Shown: one piece after another, positions 34,356-43,913 of the stretch | Layout: every line of letters begins with the position of its first letter | How positions within the stretch are numbered: position 1 is the first letter of the stretch | Assembly: GCA_041397765.1 (NCBI GenBank) | Contig: JAWKWA010000011.1 | Location: 1-64,000, forward strand | Direction of reading: 5' to 3' | Origin: JAWKWA01 sp041397765 | Lineage (GTDB): Bacteria; Pseudomonadota; Alphaproteobacteria; Rhizobiales; Hyphomicrobiaceae | DNA: 64,000 nt | Position numbers and translations under genes: made by a program | The notes under the pieces: generated by a model | The model's database searches: none | What the model saw: only the letters and a program-made list of their open reading frames with translations | Told to the model about the DNA's origin: nothing

Positions 34356-37300
34356 TCAGGAGGATTGCGGATTCTTCTGCTTGTCCTCGAGCTGCTGGCG
34401 CAGCGCCGTCAGCGCTGCGAAAGGCGAGTTGGGGTCGTAGGTCTCGCGCTTCTTGTCCTCGTGCACCACGCGATTGCCGTCGGGCCGCAAGCCACGCTCC
34501 TGACCACCGCCCGGCCGGCGATCGTCGCGCCGGCCATCGCGCCGCTGGCGGTCGCGATTCCCGCGTCCCTCACCCCGGCCTTCGCGTTGCCCCTCGCGCG
34601 GCGCATCGCCCCGCTCGCCGCGCCGTTCCCCGCCTTTGCGGTCGCGGTCCCTGTTGCGGTCGTGGCGCCGCTCGCGGTCCTTGTCCCGGTCGCCAGGCCG
34701 GCCTTGCCGGGTCGCAGCGGCTTCGCCGGTCGGGGCGCCCGCCTCGCTGCGACCGCCCGCCTCCGCCACGATGGCCACCGGAGCCTCGCGCCGCTCGCCG
34801 GGCCGCGGACGACGGAACCTCTGTCGCCGCTCGCCCTCCTGTCCGTGCCGGCGCCGTCGCGGCCGCCAGATCTCGATGATCTCGGGCTCGGCCGGCGCGC
34901 CGCTGGCGACGGCGTCCGCCGCCGCCCCGGCACCGGTCTCCGCCGCGGGCTCGACAGGGGCAGCCGCGATCCCGCCTTCCGCGGCGCCGTCCCCGCCGGT
35001 GGTCGTCGCTGCCTCGGCGGGGGCGGCATCGTCCAACGCATCGGCGGCGATTTCCGTATGTGTCGCCTCGACGCCGGTCGGTTCGGCCGTCTCCGGCTGA
35101 TTGTCGGTCGGCTCGGCCGACGAGCCAGGCTCGCCGGATGCGGCGGCCGCCGTTTCGGTGCCGGCCTCGCTTGCGACCGGCTCGCTCGTCGCGACCGTTC
35201 CGGCGTTGCCCCCAACCTCGGCCCCGGCCTCGGGCGCTGCCGGTGCCACCTCGGCCACGGCGGGCTTCGGCCTCGCCGGCCTGCGGTCCGCCCAGAATCC
35301 GAGCGACTTCAGAACCTCGCCGAGCTCCCCCGACGAACATCCGAGGATCGACATCATCTCCGGGATCACGATGAAGCCGCCGTCGCCGCTCGCCCCCTTG
35401 GGCGGCGCCACCGGATTGGTCTCGTTCGGCCGCCAGGCGATCAGCGGCCGGATCATGTCGGCGAGCCGCTCGAGCATGTCGATCCGCACCGCGCGCGGTC
35501 CGCAGACATGGAAGCCTGCGACGCGGTAGAACTCCTCCGGCACCGCCGGATCGACCGGCACCGAGGTGAGCCCCGGCCGCGGCGGCTCGCTTGACTGTGC
35601 GGCCTGCCCGGCCTGCGCGCGCTCGCCGATATGGAGCGCCCTGAGGCTGAGCAGGAGATCGGTCGCCGCCGGCTTCAGGAGCAGCGGGAAATAGATATTG
35701 AAGGCCCCGAACCTGACGCCGTAGCGCCGCAACTGCGCCCGCGCCTCCTGATCGAGCGTCTTCAGCTCCTCGGCCACCGTCTCGCGCTTGAGGACGCCGT
35801 AGCTCTCCTTCAGCCGGAAGGCGATGCCGCGCGCCATGCCGTTGACATCCTCGGCCTTCGACAACTCGATCAGCGGCTTCAGCCGCTCGGCCACCGTTTG
35901 CGTCAGCCATTCGGCGAGCCGCCCCTGCACACGCTCGCGGTCGGGCACCGCCAGATGCTCGTCCGCCAGCACATGCACCGTCGGCTTCAGCGGATCATCC
36001 TGGCGCTCCAGCCGCGCCACCTCCTCGCCGCGCCAGGTGATCCGGCCGGTCCGTGTCAGGCGGAAGGCGTCGGGCCGCGCCGAGGCGACGCGCCGCGCCC
36101 GCATGGCGAGCTCCTTCGTCAGCACCTGCGTGGCGGCATTGCGCGCCGCCTTCTCGTGGATGCCTTCGCCCGACGTGTCCGGCGTGAACAGGAAGCCGGC
36201 GATCCGCCCGACGAAATGGTTCTCGACGCTGATCGCACCGTCCTCGGCGATCTTGGCGTCGAGCTCGTCCTCGTCGCGCAGCCGGCGGATCAGCGTGCTC
36301 GTCCGCTTGTCGACGAAGCGCTGCGCGAGCTGCTCGTGCAGCGCGTCCGACAGCGTATCCTCGATCTCGCGCGTGCGGCCTTGCCAGTGTCCGGGATGCT
36401 CGAGCCAGTCCGCCCGGTTCGACACGAAGGTCCAGGTGCGGATATGTGCGATGCGGTTGGCGAGCGTGTCGATATCGCCATCGGTGCGGTCGGCGCGCGC
36501 CACCTGCTCGGCGAACCAGTCCTCCGGGATCCGCCCGCTGCCGTGCATCAGATACTTGTAGAGCGTCCCGATCAGCTCGGCATGGCTGGTCGCCGACATC
36601 TTGCGATAGTCCGGCACCTGGCAGACGTCCCACAGCCGCGACACGGCATCGGGACGAGTCGCGAGATCGGCGATCTCCGGGTCGATGGCGAGCGTGTCGA
36701 GCGCGATCACGTCGTCGGCCGCCCGCGCCCGCGTCAGCCGCTCGTGGCGGGGCAGCTCGCGCAGACTGTCGCGCAGCCGCTCGAGCGAGCCGAAGTCGAG
36801 GGCGCTGTTCCGCCACTGCAGCAGTTTCACCGCCTCGAAATCATGGTTCTCGAGCTTCTCGACGAGGTCGGCCTCGAACGGCTCCACATCGCCCGTGACA
36901 CCGAACGAGCCGTCGTTCATGTGGCGGCCGGCCCGGCCGGCGATCTGCCCGAGCTCGGATGGTGAAAGCATGCGGTGATTGCGTCCGTCGAATTTGCGGA
37001 TCGCGGCGAAGGCGACGTGGTCGAGATCGAGATTGAGCCCCATGCCGATCGCGTCGGTCGCGACCAGATAGTCGACGTCGCCCGATTGGTAGAGCGCGAC
37101 CTGGGCATTCCGCGTCCGCGGACTGAGCGCGCCGAGCACCACGGCGGCCCCGCCGCGCGTGCGGCGGATCAACTCGGCGATCTCGTAGACCTCGCCGGCC
37201 GAGAACGCGACCACGGCCGAGCGGCGCGGCAGCCGCGAGATCTTCTTCTGCCCCGCATAGGTGAGCTTGGAGAGGCGCGGCCGCGACACGAAATTGGCGC

Positions 37301-37751
37301 CGGGCAGCAGCTCCTTGATGGTCTCGCGCATCGTCGCTGCGCCGAGCAGCAGCGTCTCCGACTGCCCTCGCGCATTGAACAGCCGGTCGGTGAAGACATG
37401 GCCGCGCTCGGCATCGGCGGCGAGCTGGATCTCGTCGATGGCGAGGAAATCGACCGCAAGGTCGCGCGGCATCGCCTCGACCGTCGACACCCAGTAGCGC
37501 GGCGCCTCCGGCTTGATCTTCTCCTCGCCCGTCACCAGCGCCACCTGGTCCGGCCCGACCCGCGCGACGATGCGGTCGTAGACCTCGCGCGCGAGCAGCC
37601 GGAGCGGCAGGCCGATCAGGCCCGACTGGTGGCCGAGCATCCGCTCGATGGCGAGATGGGTCTTGCCCGTGTTCGTCGGGCCGAGCACGGCAGTCACGTT
37701 GCGCGACCTGAGCGGGCTCAGTGGCGAGGACTGCGAGATGTTGGTGGTCAT
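34356..37751 (-). CDS. SUV3/MgpS-like DExH RNA helicase with Ala/acidic linker and Arg-rich tail
   Basis: 1131 aa. Walker A is LGPTNTGKT at residues 23-31, motif II is IDEIQLAAD (DEIQ rather than DEAD, as in mitochondrial SUV3), and motif VI is GQIAGRAGR. This core (about 1-370) plus a helical C-part (to about 800) is the SUV3-like helicase, which unwinds RNA for decay. The remaining 300 or so residues are disordered: an Ala/Glu/Pro stretch followed by many RGER, RDRD and RREA units, like the RNA-binding tail of RNase E. Relatives have shorter tails of the same type. ATG 37751 starts MTTNISQSSP. S4, ferredoxin and CarD genes follow on the same strand. Confidence 0.9.
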   Translation of the reverse strand: MTTNISQSSPLSPLRSRNVTAVLGPTNTGKTHLAIERMLGHQSGLIGLPLRLLAREVYDRIVARVGPDQVALVTGEEKIKPEAPRYWVSTVEAMPRDLAVDFLAIDEIQLAADAERGHVFTDRLFNARGQSETLLLGAATMRETIKELLPGANFVSRPRLSKLTYAGQKKISRLPRRSAVVAFSAGEVYEIAELIRRTRGGAAVVLGALSPRTRNAQVALYQSGDVDYLVATDAIGMGLNLDLDHVAFAAIRKFDGRNHRMLSPSELGQIAGRAGRHMNDGSFGVTGDVEPFEADLVEKLENHDFEAVKLLQWRNSALDFGSLERLRDSLRELPRHERLTRARAADDVIALDTLAIDPEIADLATRPDAVSRLWDVCQVPDYRKMSATSHAELIGTLYKYLMHGSGRIPEDWFAEQVARADRTDGDIDTLANRIAHIRTWTFVSNRADWLEHPGHWQGRTREIEDTLSDALHEQLAQRFVDKRTSTLIRRLRDEDELDAKIAEDGAISVENHFVGRIAGFLFTPDTSGEGIHEKAARNAATQVLTKELAMRARRVASARPDAFRLTRTGRITWRGEEVARLERQDDPLKPTVHVLADEHLAVPDRERVQGRLAEWLTQTVAERLKPLIELSKAEDVNGMARGIAFRLKESYGVLKRETVAEELKTLDQEARAQLRRYGVRFGAFNIYFPLLLKPAATDLLLSLRALHIGERAQAGQAAQSSEPPRPGLTSVPVDPAVPEEFYRVAGFHVCGPRAVRIDMLERLADMIRPLIAWRPNETNPVAPPKGASGDGGFIVIPEMMSILGCSSGELGEVLKSLGFWADRRPARPKPAVAEVAPAAPEAGAEVGGNAGTVATSEPVASEAGTETAAAASGEPGSSAEPTDNQPETAEPTGVEATHTEIAADALDDAAPAEAATTTGGDGAAEGGIAAAPVEPAAETGAGAAADAVASGAPAEPEIIEIWRPRRRRHGQEGERRQRFRRPRPGERREAPVAIVAEAGGRSEAGAPTGEAAATRQGRPGDRDKDRERRHDRNRDRDRKGGERRGERGDAPREGQREGRGEGRGNRDRQRRDGRRDDRRPGGGQERGLRPDGNRVVHEDKKRETYDPNSPFAALTALRQQLEDKQKNPQSS

Positions 37752-38097
37752 TCTGCCCCTGTCCTTGACGGGCCGCCCGGAAATCGCGGGCAGGCGGCAG
37801 GCGCGGCAGGCGATATGCCGGGGTCGGGCCGCAGCGCCAGTCTCAATTCCTGTAAAGAGCCGAGGTCCGAGCGGCAAGGGCGTATTTGTACCCGGCCGCA
37901 CGAGAGGCAGGCAGTGGCGATCCTGCGCCACGCCCGAACGCCCCGCCCCAACGCCCCACCCGAACGCCACGCCGGCAGCACGCCGCACCGCCGTGACGGC
38001 GCCAGGTCCGCCCGATGCCATCCAATGAAGACGAGGTGCCGGAACGGCGCGCTCTCGGCAGCCGACGGCTGGTGGCAGGTCCCGCCCGCGGGGCGGC
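37752..38097. other. Intergenic between DUF3108 gene and helicase
   Basis: Upstream region of the helicase gene (minus strand), about 345 bp. Contains an AT-richer patch near 37850-37895 (caattcctgtaaagag, gtatttgtac) that may be the promoter. No reliable small gene. Confidence 0.35.
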
Positions 38098-38982
38098 TCA
38101 GTTGACGAGCGCCACCCGGCCCCGTCCCGCCATCTCGATGTCGACGCGCGAGGACATGATCTGCGCATTGCCCGCCCAGGTCGGCAGCACGACGAGGTGC
38201 GGCACGAACAGGTTCGCCTTGGCAACGGGGATCAGCCAGATCTCGATCCCGTCATTGCTCGCCATGTAGCGGGTTTCCTGGTTCATCTTGTGACCGGCCA
38301 CCGGCACATATTTGATCTTGCACACATAGGCGAAACCGGCTCCGCCCTTGCCCCCCTCGATCCGCTCCTTGCGCAGATAGGAGAGCACGAGATCGAATCG
38401 CTGCTTGCCATCGAAGATCGGAATCCGCCGCTTGCAGGGATTGACCCCCTCGATGCTGGCGCCGGTCGAGGCCGAGATCGCCATGACCGCGCTCAAGGGA
38501 TCGAGCACACCCGTCAGATGGCCCCGTGTCACCGGCACGCGCCCGGGCGAGGAGCCGATCGGCGGCTGCGCCGTCACCTTGCGCACCTGCCCGCCCTGGA
38601 AGGCCATGTCGATCCGCCCGGACTTGTCGTTGCCCTCGAAGCGGAAATTGTAGGAAACGGGTGTCGGCGAGACGCCCGAGACCGTCCCGGCGCTCTTCGT
38701 CATGCCGCGCCACGAGAAGGCACCGAACAGCGCGCTGAGGCTGGTATCGCCCCGCATGGAGTAGCGGTTGCCCTTGAGGCTCGATGAGAAGGCGAACTCG
38801 CCGAGTTCCACGCCGTTCCAGCTGATCGTATAGACCGCGTTGACCCGGGTCGGGAAATGCACCGGCGCTGGCCTCGCGCGCTCGTCCTCGGCACGGGCGG
38901 CCGGCGCTGCGGCAAGAGACGACACCACCAGGGCGAAAAGCGCCACGATGCTGAAACAGAACCGCTGAAACGGGTTCATCAT
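38098..38982 (-). CDS. DUF3108 domain-containing exported protein
   Basis: 294 aa with a Sec signal peptide (RFCFSIVALFALVVSSLAAAPAARA). The mature part begins with strands containing YTISWNGVELGEFAFSSSLKG and ends in LPTWAGNAQIMSSRVDIEMAGR; it is beta-rich with two cysteines near the middle (NPCKRR, YVCKIKY). This matches the DUF3108 family of periplasmic lipocalin-like proteins with no known function. It could start at either of two adjacent ATGs (38982 or 38979). It is located upstream of the helicase, in the usual Hyphomicrobiales order after rpmB. Confidence 0.85.
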   Translation of the reverse strand: MMNPFQRFCFSIVALFALVVSSLAAAPAARAEDERARPAPVHFPTRVNAVYTISWNGVELGEFAFSSSLKGNRYSMRGDTSLSALFGAFSWRGMTKSAGTVSGVSPTPVSYNFRFEGNDKSGRIDMAFQGGQVRKVTAQPPIGSSPGRVPVTRGHLTGVLDPLSAVMAISASTGASIEGVNPCKRRIPIFDGKQRFDLVLSYLRKERIEGGKGGAGFAYVCKIKYVPVAGHKMNQETRYMASNDGIEIWLIPVAKANLFVPHLVVLPTWAGNAQIMSSRVDIEMAGRGRVALVN

Positions 38983-39485
38983 GAAACGGCCCCAAGGTCG
39001 ACGCGGCACTCGCGGTGCGGCCTGCCCCACACTATGACAACTCGCAGTATTGGCCCTTGTGGTCAATTCTGTGTCGGCCAGAGGATGCCGGTTTACGGTT
39101 AACAATTCAATGCGCCTCGTATCGTGGCGGGAGATCGCGGCCGACCGGAGCAAGGCTGCGCCATCGCCGGCCGGGGCCTTGCGAGGCCCGACAGGGAGAA
39201 ATCAGAGGATGCGGCGAGTTGCGGGCGCTCGGGGACCAGGGCCGCATCCCGCGCGAAGCGACCGGGGCCGCCCCTCCGCCCGGCACGCCCCTCCCAGTCG
39301 CAGACGGGAGTTCCTCACCCGCGAGCCGGTCACACTTTCCCCGCGTCTTGACCTGCGCCCCTGCCTGTGAGACAAGCGGGCGCTTCCGGCGCACCGTGGG
39401 CTCTTGCCTCGGCTGAATATCTTGCGCCGATGCTCATCTTCCAGGATGACATTCGAGATCGGACACAGAGGCAGGAGCTCGTGCC
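38983..39485. other. Intergenic between divergent DUF3108 gene and rpmB
   Basis: About 500 bp holding promoters for both directions. An AT-richer patch at 39025-39115 (tatgacaactcgcagtattgg, gtttacggttaacaattcaa) fits the DUF3108 promoter, and 39410-39480 precedes rpmB. No coding frame is convincing, though several frames are open because of GC. Confidence 0.35.
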
Positions 39486-39782
39486 ATGGCGCGGCGTTGT
39501 GAATTGAGCGGCAAGACGGCGCAGTATGGCAACATGGTGAGCCATGCCAACAACAAGACCCGGCGCCGCTGGGTGCCGAACCTGGTGAACGTCACGCTGA
39601 TGAGCGATGCCCTTGGCCGCGCGCTGCGGCTGCGGCTTTCGGCCCACGCGCTGCGCACCATCGAGCACCGGGGCGGCCTCGACGCCTATCTCATGAAGGC
39701 AGGCAGCGACGAGCTCTCGCCGCGCATGCGCAAGCTGAAGCGCGACGTCGTCAAGGCCGCCGGCGAGAAGGCCGCGGCCTGA
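39486..39782 (+). CDS. rpmB: 50S ribosomal protein L28
   Basis: 98 aa. MARRCELSGKTAQYGNMVSHANNKTRRRWVPNL (the usual L28 opening), then VTLMSDALGRALRLRLSAHALRTIEH and an alanine/lysine-rich end. The first cysteine is kept but the rest of a zinc ribbon is absent, as in other alphaproteobacteria. A good AGGCAGGAG ribosome site precedes the ATG. Conserved neighbour of the DUF3108 and helicase block. Confidence 0.96.
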   Translation: MARRCELSGKTAQYGNMVSHANNKTRRRWVPNLVNVTLMSDALGRALRLRLSAHALRTIEHRGGLDAYLMKAGSDELSPRMRKLKRDVVKAAGEKAAA

Positions 39783-39970
39783 CCGGGCCGCTCCGGCAAG
39801 GGTCCCAATCCTCGCCCCGACCGATGGGCTGACGCGGAATTCGCCGGGTAACGGCCATCCCGCGCGCGCTGAGGGGTTGAGCGAGCGCGTCGCGTGAGAC
39901 GCTGCCGCCGCGCCATGGCGCCTTCATGCCGAACCGCCTGCGATCCCAGTCCGCTGGCTGCGGCCCCGCC

Positions 39971-40477
39971 ATGACCATCAAGCTCGTCGTCACCTACATG
40001 GAGCTGACGGCCCCCCCTCCCGGCCCGCCGCTCGCCCTGCCCGTCGCAGGAGCCGGGATCGCCCGCGAGCTCATTGGCCTGGCCGCCTATCTCGACCTCT
40101 ATCGCGCCATCGGTGGTCCGCAGGGCTGGGATCAGCGCCTCCGAATGGATCGGGCGGCACTCGCCAGCCACCTCGCTGCCCCCTCGAGCGACATTCACCT
40201 GCTCCGGCTCGACGGCCGCCCTGCCGGGCTCTGCGAGATCGACCGCGCGGGCGCCCCCGATGCCGAGCTCGTCAATTTCGGCCTCCTGCCGGAGGTTCAG
40301 GGGCGCGGCCTCGGCCCATGCCTGCTCGACAGCGCTCTGCGCGCCACCTTCGCCGCCGGCGTCACCCGCATCTGGCTCCACACCGACGAGTGGGACCACC
40401 CGGCCGCCCAGCCGCTTTACCGCCGCATGGGCTTCCGCATCTTCCGTGAGGCCCTCGAGGACGTGACCGACCTGTGA
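39971..40477 (+). CDS. GNAT family N-acetyltransferase
   Basis: 168 aa. The acetyl-CoA-binding motif is LLPEVQGRGLGPCLLDSAL (Q/R-X-X-G-X-G/A type), followed by WLHTDEWDHPAAQPLYRRMGF, the C-terminal strand and helix common to GNAT proteins. N-terminal residues DLYRAIGGPQGWDQRLRMD are typical of a subgroup in alphaproteobacteria. The substrate is unknown. ATG 39971 (MTIKLVVTYMELT) is preferred to one at 39926. It is followed by the acyl-CoA synthetase gene after about 110 bp. Confidence 0.85.
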   Translation: MTIKLVVTYMELTAPPPGPPLALPVAGAGIARELIGLAAYLDLYRAIGGPQGWDQRLRMDRAALASHLAAPSSDIHLLRLDGRPAGLCEIDRAGAPDAELVNFGLLPEVQGRGLGPCLLDSALRATFAAGVTRIWLHTDEWDHPAAQPLYRRMGFRIFREALEDVTDL

Positions 40478-40585
40478 GGCGACGGGCGCCGGCATCGTCG
40501 CCCACGATCTCCTCGCAAGCGCCATTGGCCAGCAGCGACCGATCTGCTCTACTCGGCGCCATCCCCGTCCGACCGGGCCTTGCCG

Positions 40586-42217
40586 ATGCTCCCTCATGCC
40601 GAAACCTACGAGGCCTGCCGTGCCGCCTTCCGCTGGCAAGTGCCGGCGCGCTTCAACATTGCCGCCGCCTGCCTCGATCGCCATGCCGCCGACGCTCCCG
40701 AAGCGACCGCCCTCATCCTCGACGACGGCCGGGCGGATGCGCCGCGCGTCACCTTCGCCCGCCTGCGCGAGGAAGCCGACCGCTTCGCCAATGTGCTGGG
40801 AGAGCTCGGCCTCGGCCCCGGCGACCGCGTCGCCATCCATCTGCCCCAGGGCCTCGAGGCGGCCGTCGCCCATCTCGGCACCTACAAGGCCGGCGCCATC
40901 GCGCTGCCGCTCTTCTCGCTGTTCGGCCCGGATGCGCTCGCCCACCGCCTCGCCGATTCCGGCGCAGCCTTGATCGTCACCAGCCTCGAGAACCTCGCCC
41001 GTCTCGCTCCGGTTCGCGACGGTCTTGGCGCCTTGCGCCACATCCTGACGGTCGACGGCGAGGCGCCGGGCACCCGTGCGCTCGCCCCCCTGATGGCGAG
41101 AGCCGCGCCCCGCTTCGAGACCCGCGACACCGCCGCCGACGATCCCGCGCTCATCATCTACACCTCCGGCACGACGGGTCCGCCGAAAGGCGCGCTCCAC
41201 GCCCACCGCGTGCTGCTCGGCCACCTGCCCGGCGTCGAGTTCCCTCACGAGTTCCTGCCCCGGCCGGGCGACCTGATGTGGACGCCGGCCGACTGGGCCT
41301 GGATCGGCGGCCTGCTCGACGTGCTGCTGCCCGCGCTCTATCACCGCGTCCCCGTGCTTGCCCGCCGCCTTCCCCGCTTCGATCCGGGCGAGGCGCTCGC
41401 CCTGATGGCGCGCCATGGCGTGCGCAATGTCTTCATGCCGGCGACGGCGCTGAGACTGCTGCGCGAAGGCGTTTCCGGCCGGGTCGGGCAGTGTCGGCTG
41501 CGCACCATCGGCTCGGGCGGAGAGACACTCGGCGCCGACCTCATCGATTGGGGACGGCAGGCCTTCGGCGTCACCATCAACGAGTTCTACGGCCAGACCG
41601 AAGTCAACCTCGTCGTCGGCAACAATGCCGCCATCATGCCGGTCAGGCCCGGCAGCATGGGCCGCGCCATTCCCGGTCACGATGTGGCGGTGATCGACGG
41701 CGAGGGACGAGCCCTGCCGCCGGGCACGGAGGGGCTGATCGCGGTCCGCCGGCCCGACCCGGTGATGTTCCTCGGCTATTGGCGGAACGAGGCGGCGACG
41801 GCGCGAAAATTCGTCGGCGACTGGTGCGTGCTCGGCGATCTCGGCACGATGGACGCGGATGGCTACTTCCACTTCAAGTCGCGCGACGACGACGTCATCT
41901 CGAGCGCCGGCTACCGCATCGGCCCCGGCGAGGTCGAGGCGAGCCTCATGCGTCATCCCGCGGTCGCGCTCGCCGGCGTGATCGGCAGCCCGGATGCCGT
42001 ACGCGGCGAGATCGTCAAGGCCTATGTCGTGCTGCGACCGGGCTTTGCGGCGGGCGATGCGCTCGCCGCCACGCTGAAGGCCCATGTCCGCGACACGCTC
42101 GCCGCCCACGAATATCCGCGCGAACTGCGCTTCATCGCCGAGATGCCACTGACCGTCACCGGCAAGATCCGCCGCATGGACCTGCGCGCCATGGACCGCG
42201 CAGAGCGTGGCGGATGA
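40586..42217 (+). CDS. AMP-dependent acyl-CoA synthetase
   Basis: 543 aa ANL-superfamily ligase. The phosphate-binding loop is LIIYTSGTTGPPKGALH, the adenine site is INEFYGQTEVNLV, the hinge and A8 motif lie in FKSRDDDVISSAGYRIGPGEVE, and the catalytic lysine is in LTVTGKIRRMDLR. TPADWAWIGGLLDVLLPAL resembles acetyl/propionyl/medium-chain synthetases. It activates a carboxylic acid to the acyl-CoA with ATP; chain length cannot be told. ATG 40586 is used; a TTG two codons upstream is possible. It converges with the triple-RidA gene at 43 bp. Confidence 0.91.
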   Translation: MLPHAETYEACRAAFRWQVPARFNIAAACLDRHAADAPEATALILDDGRADAPRVTFARLREEADRFANVLGELGLGPGDRVAIHLPQGLEAAVAHLGTYKAGAIALPLFSLFGPDALAHRLADSGAALIVTSLENLARLAPVRDGLGALRHILTVDGEAPGTRALAPLMARAAPRFETRDTAADDPALIIYTSGTTGPPKGALHAHRVLLGHLPGVEFPHEFLPRPGDLMWTPADWAWIGGLLDVLLPALYHRVPVLARRLPRFDPGEALALMARHGVRNVFMPATALRLLREGVSGRVGQCRLRTIGSGGETLGADLIDWGRQAFGVTINEFYGQTEVNLVVGNNAAIMPVRPGSMGRAIPGHDVAVIDGEGRALPPGTEGLIAVRRPDPVMFLGYWRNEAATARKFVGDWCVLGDLGTMDADGYFHFKSRDDDVISSAGYRIGPGEVEASLMRHPAVALAGVIGSPDAVRGEIVKAYVVLRPGFAAGDALAATLKAHVRDTLAAHEYPRELRFIAEMPLTVTGKIRRMDLRAMDRAERGG

Positions 42218-42260
42218 GCCCGTCAGACCATCGCACCGCGCAGAGCCGATGGAACATCGC

Positions 42261-43502
42261 TCACGCCGGATCGAGATCCGGTGCGGCCATGGCGAAGGCG
42301 TCGATCTCGATCACCATCGCCGGATAGGCGAGCACCGGCAGTGGCACGCCCGTCGTCGCCGGCCCGGGCTCGGCGAAGAAAGAGGCGCGGATCGCGAAAT
42401 TCTCGTGCAGCGTGTCGTAGCCGGGTCCGCCCGCATACATCGTCGTGATCTTGCAGACGTCGTCATAGCCGGCGCCGAGATCCTCGAGGATGGCACCGAT
42501 ATGCGTCATCGCCTGCCGTGTCTGTGCCTTCATGTCGCCGGCATGGACCGCACGCCCCTGCCGGTCGAGCGAGACCTGCCCGCCGAGGAAGATCATGTCG
42601 TGACACTTGAGGCCGTGGTGATAGGGCAGATGCACTGTCCAGTCCCAGAGCGAATCCGGCCAGGCGTGACGGCGCGGCAGGCGGCTGCCATCCTCGCCGA
42701 GCATGGCGACGAGCTCGATGCGGATGGTCTGGCCGGCCCGCGCGTGGCGGGGCAGCGGTATGCCGGTGGCGGCCGGTCCCGGCTCCTTGAAATGGGCGGC
42801 GCAAGCCAGCGCGGCCGGCTCGAAATCCTCCACCGTGCCCGTCCCGACATACCAGCGGTTGAGCTTCACGACATCGTCGAAGCCGGCCCCGAAGGCGGCG
42901 AGCACACGCCCCGCATTCGCCATTACCATCTTGGTCTGCGGCACGATGTGCCCCGGCTCGACGAGCGCTCCGGCGTCGTCGACCGGCGACTGGCCGGAAA
43001 CGAAGATCATCCGGCCGGCGCGGATGCCCTGCACGAACGGCCTCGGCAGCTCCGGCAGGCCGGTTGCGTCCGCATAGCTGCGCGCGAGACGCTGGCCGTC
43101 GCGACCGCGCATCGCATAGCCCTCGATCTCGACCACCATGCCCGGATAGGCGAGATAGGGCACTGGGATCGTGGTGACCGCCACGCGCACGCCCTCGGGC
43201 AGCGCGTCGGCCAGCATCGCGAGGAAGCTTTCCTCGGTGAGGCTGCCATCATTCACATAGAAGCAGAGCAGCTTGACGAGATCGGCGGCGTCGCAGCCGA
43301 GCGAGCCGAGCACCCGCTCCAGATTGCCGACCGCATGGCGTGTCTGGGTCGCCAGATCGCCGGCATGGCGCACCGCACCGTCGGGGTCGAGGTCGACCTG
43401 CCCGCCGAGCCAGATCATCTCGCCCGAGCGCACGCCATGCTTGTGGCTGACCTTGATCGGCCAATTCCAATGTCCTTCCGGCGATGCGTAGCGCTTGTCC
43501 AT
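42261..43502 (-). CDS. Triple-RidA-domain protein
   Basis: 413 aa made of three consecutive RidA/YjgF folds, about residues 8-131, 145-267 and 282-405. Each has the strand IWLGGQVDLD / IFVSGQSPVD / IFLGGQVSLD, the helix TRxAMxNxxxVL, and the strand with a conserved Pro. Domains 1 and 3 are more alike (both WNWPIKVSH / WDWTVHLPY, both VPYLAYP / LPVLAYP) than either is to 2. The arginine that single-domain deaminases keep in P-A-R-T is replaced by Thr/Ala in all three (RVAVTTIP, PAATGIP, PATTGVP). RidA proteins form trimers, so one chain could be a whole trimer. Neighbour: acyl-CoA synthetase, convergent. Confidence 0.86.
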   Translation of the reverse strand: MDKRYASPEGHWNWPIKVSHKHGVRSGEMIWLGGQVDLDPDGAVRHAGDLATQTRHAVGNLERVLGSLGCDAADLVKLLCFYVNDGSLTEESFLAMLADALPEGVRVAVTTIPVPYLAYPGMVVEIEGYAMRGRDGQRLARSYADATGLPELPRPFVQGIRAGRMIFVSGQSPVDDAGALVEPGHIVPQTKMVMANAGRVLAAFGAGFDDVVKLNRWYVGTGTVEDFEPAALACAAHFKEPGPAATGIPLPRHARAGQTIRIELVAMLGEDGSRLPRRHAWPDSLWDWTVHLPYHHGLKCHDMIFLGGQVSLDRQGRAVHAGDMKAQTRQAMTHIGAILEDLGAGYDDVCKITTMYAGGPGYDTLHENFAIRASFFAEPGPATTGVPLPVLAYPAMVIEIDAFAMAAPDLDPA

Positions 43503-43913
43503 GCTCTGTCTCCGCCGCCTCGGCCCGTCCCGGCCCTATGATGGAAAGCGACGAATGTAGAGCACGTTCGGGCGCGTTGGGAACCGGCTCGCTCACAAGC
43601 CCGATCGCCTGGGACCCATCGCGTCGGCAGCCCGCTGGAGCCTGATTGGCCGAATTGCGAGCGCGCACGCCATCACCGGATGCGCAGACTTTACCGCCCC
43701 CTCCCGGCATCCCGGAAGCCGCGGCTTCGGCTGTCCGGGATCTTGAGGCTTGCGATCGCTCGGCCTGCTTGCCTGTCCGCAAATGCCAGATCCCGGCCTG
43801 CGCGGGCTCGCGTCCGCTCAGGCCGGGATGTCGGGTCGGTGGTGGATGTTCCGATCGAATGCGCAAGCCGTGCTCGCCCGGCGCAGATCGGCCGCGCGGC
43901 GGGCCGCGTCGCC
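43503..43913. other. Intergenic (411 bp) with a degenerate palindromic repeat
   Basis: No convincing gene. Positions 43561-43593 match the repeat at 51669-51702 (agcacgttc, then 12-13 bases, then aaccggctcgct), but the second arm of the palindrome is lost. The remainder is GC-rich without features I recognise. Confidence 0.4.
43561..43593. repeat. Degenerate copy of a palindromic intergenic repeat
   Basis: agcacgttc then gggcgcgttggg then aaccggctcgct. The same core is at 51669, where it is followed by the inverted arm gaacgtgct. Here that arm is replaced by cacaagcccg. Confidence 0.45.

Noticed and set aside
34005..35594. 529-codon Arg/Ala-rich frame on the plus strand
   Set aside because: Complement of the low-complexity helicase tail and the S4 gene.
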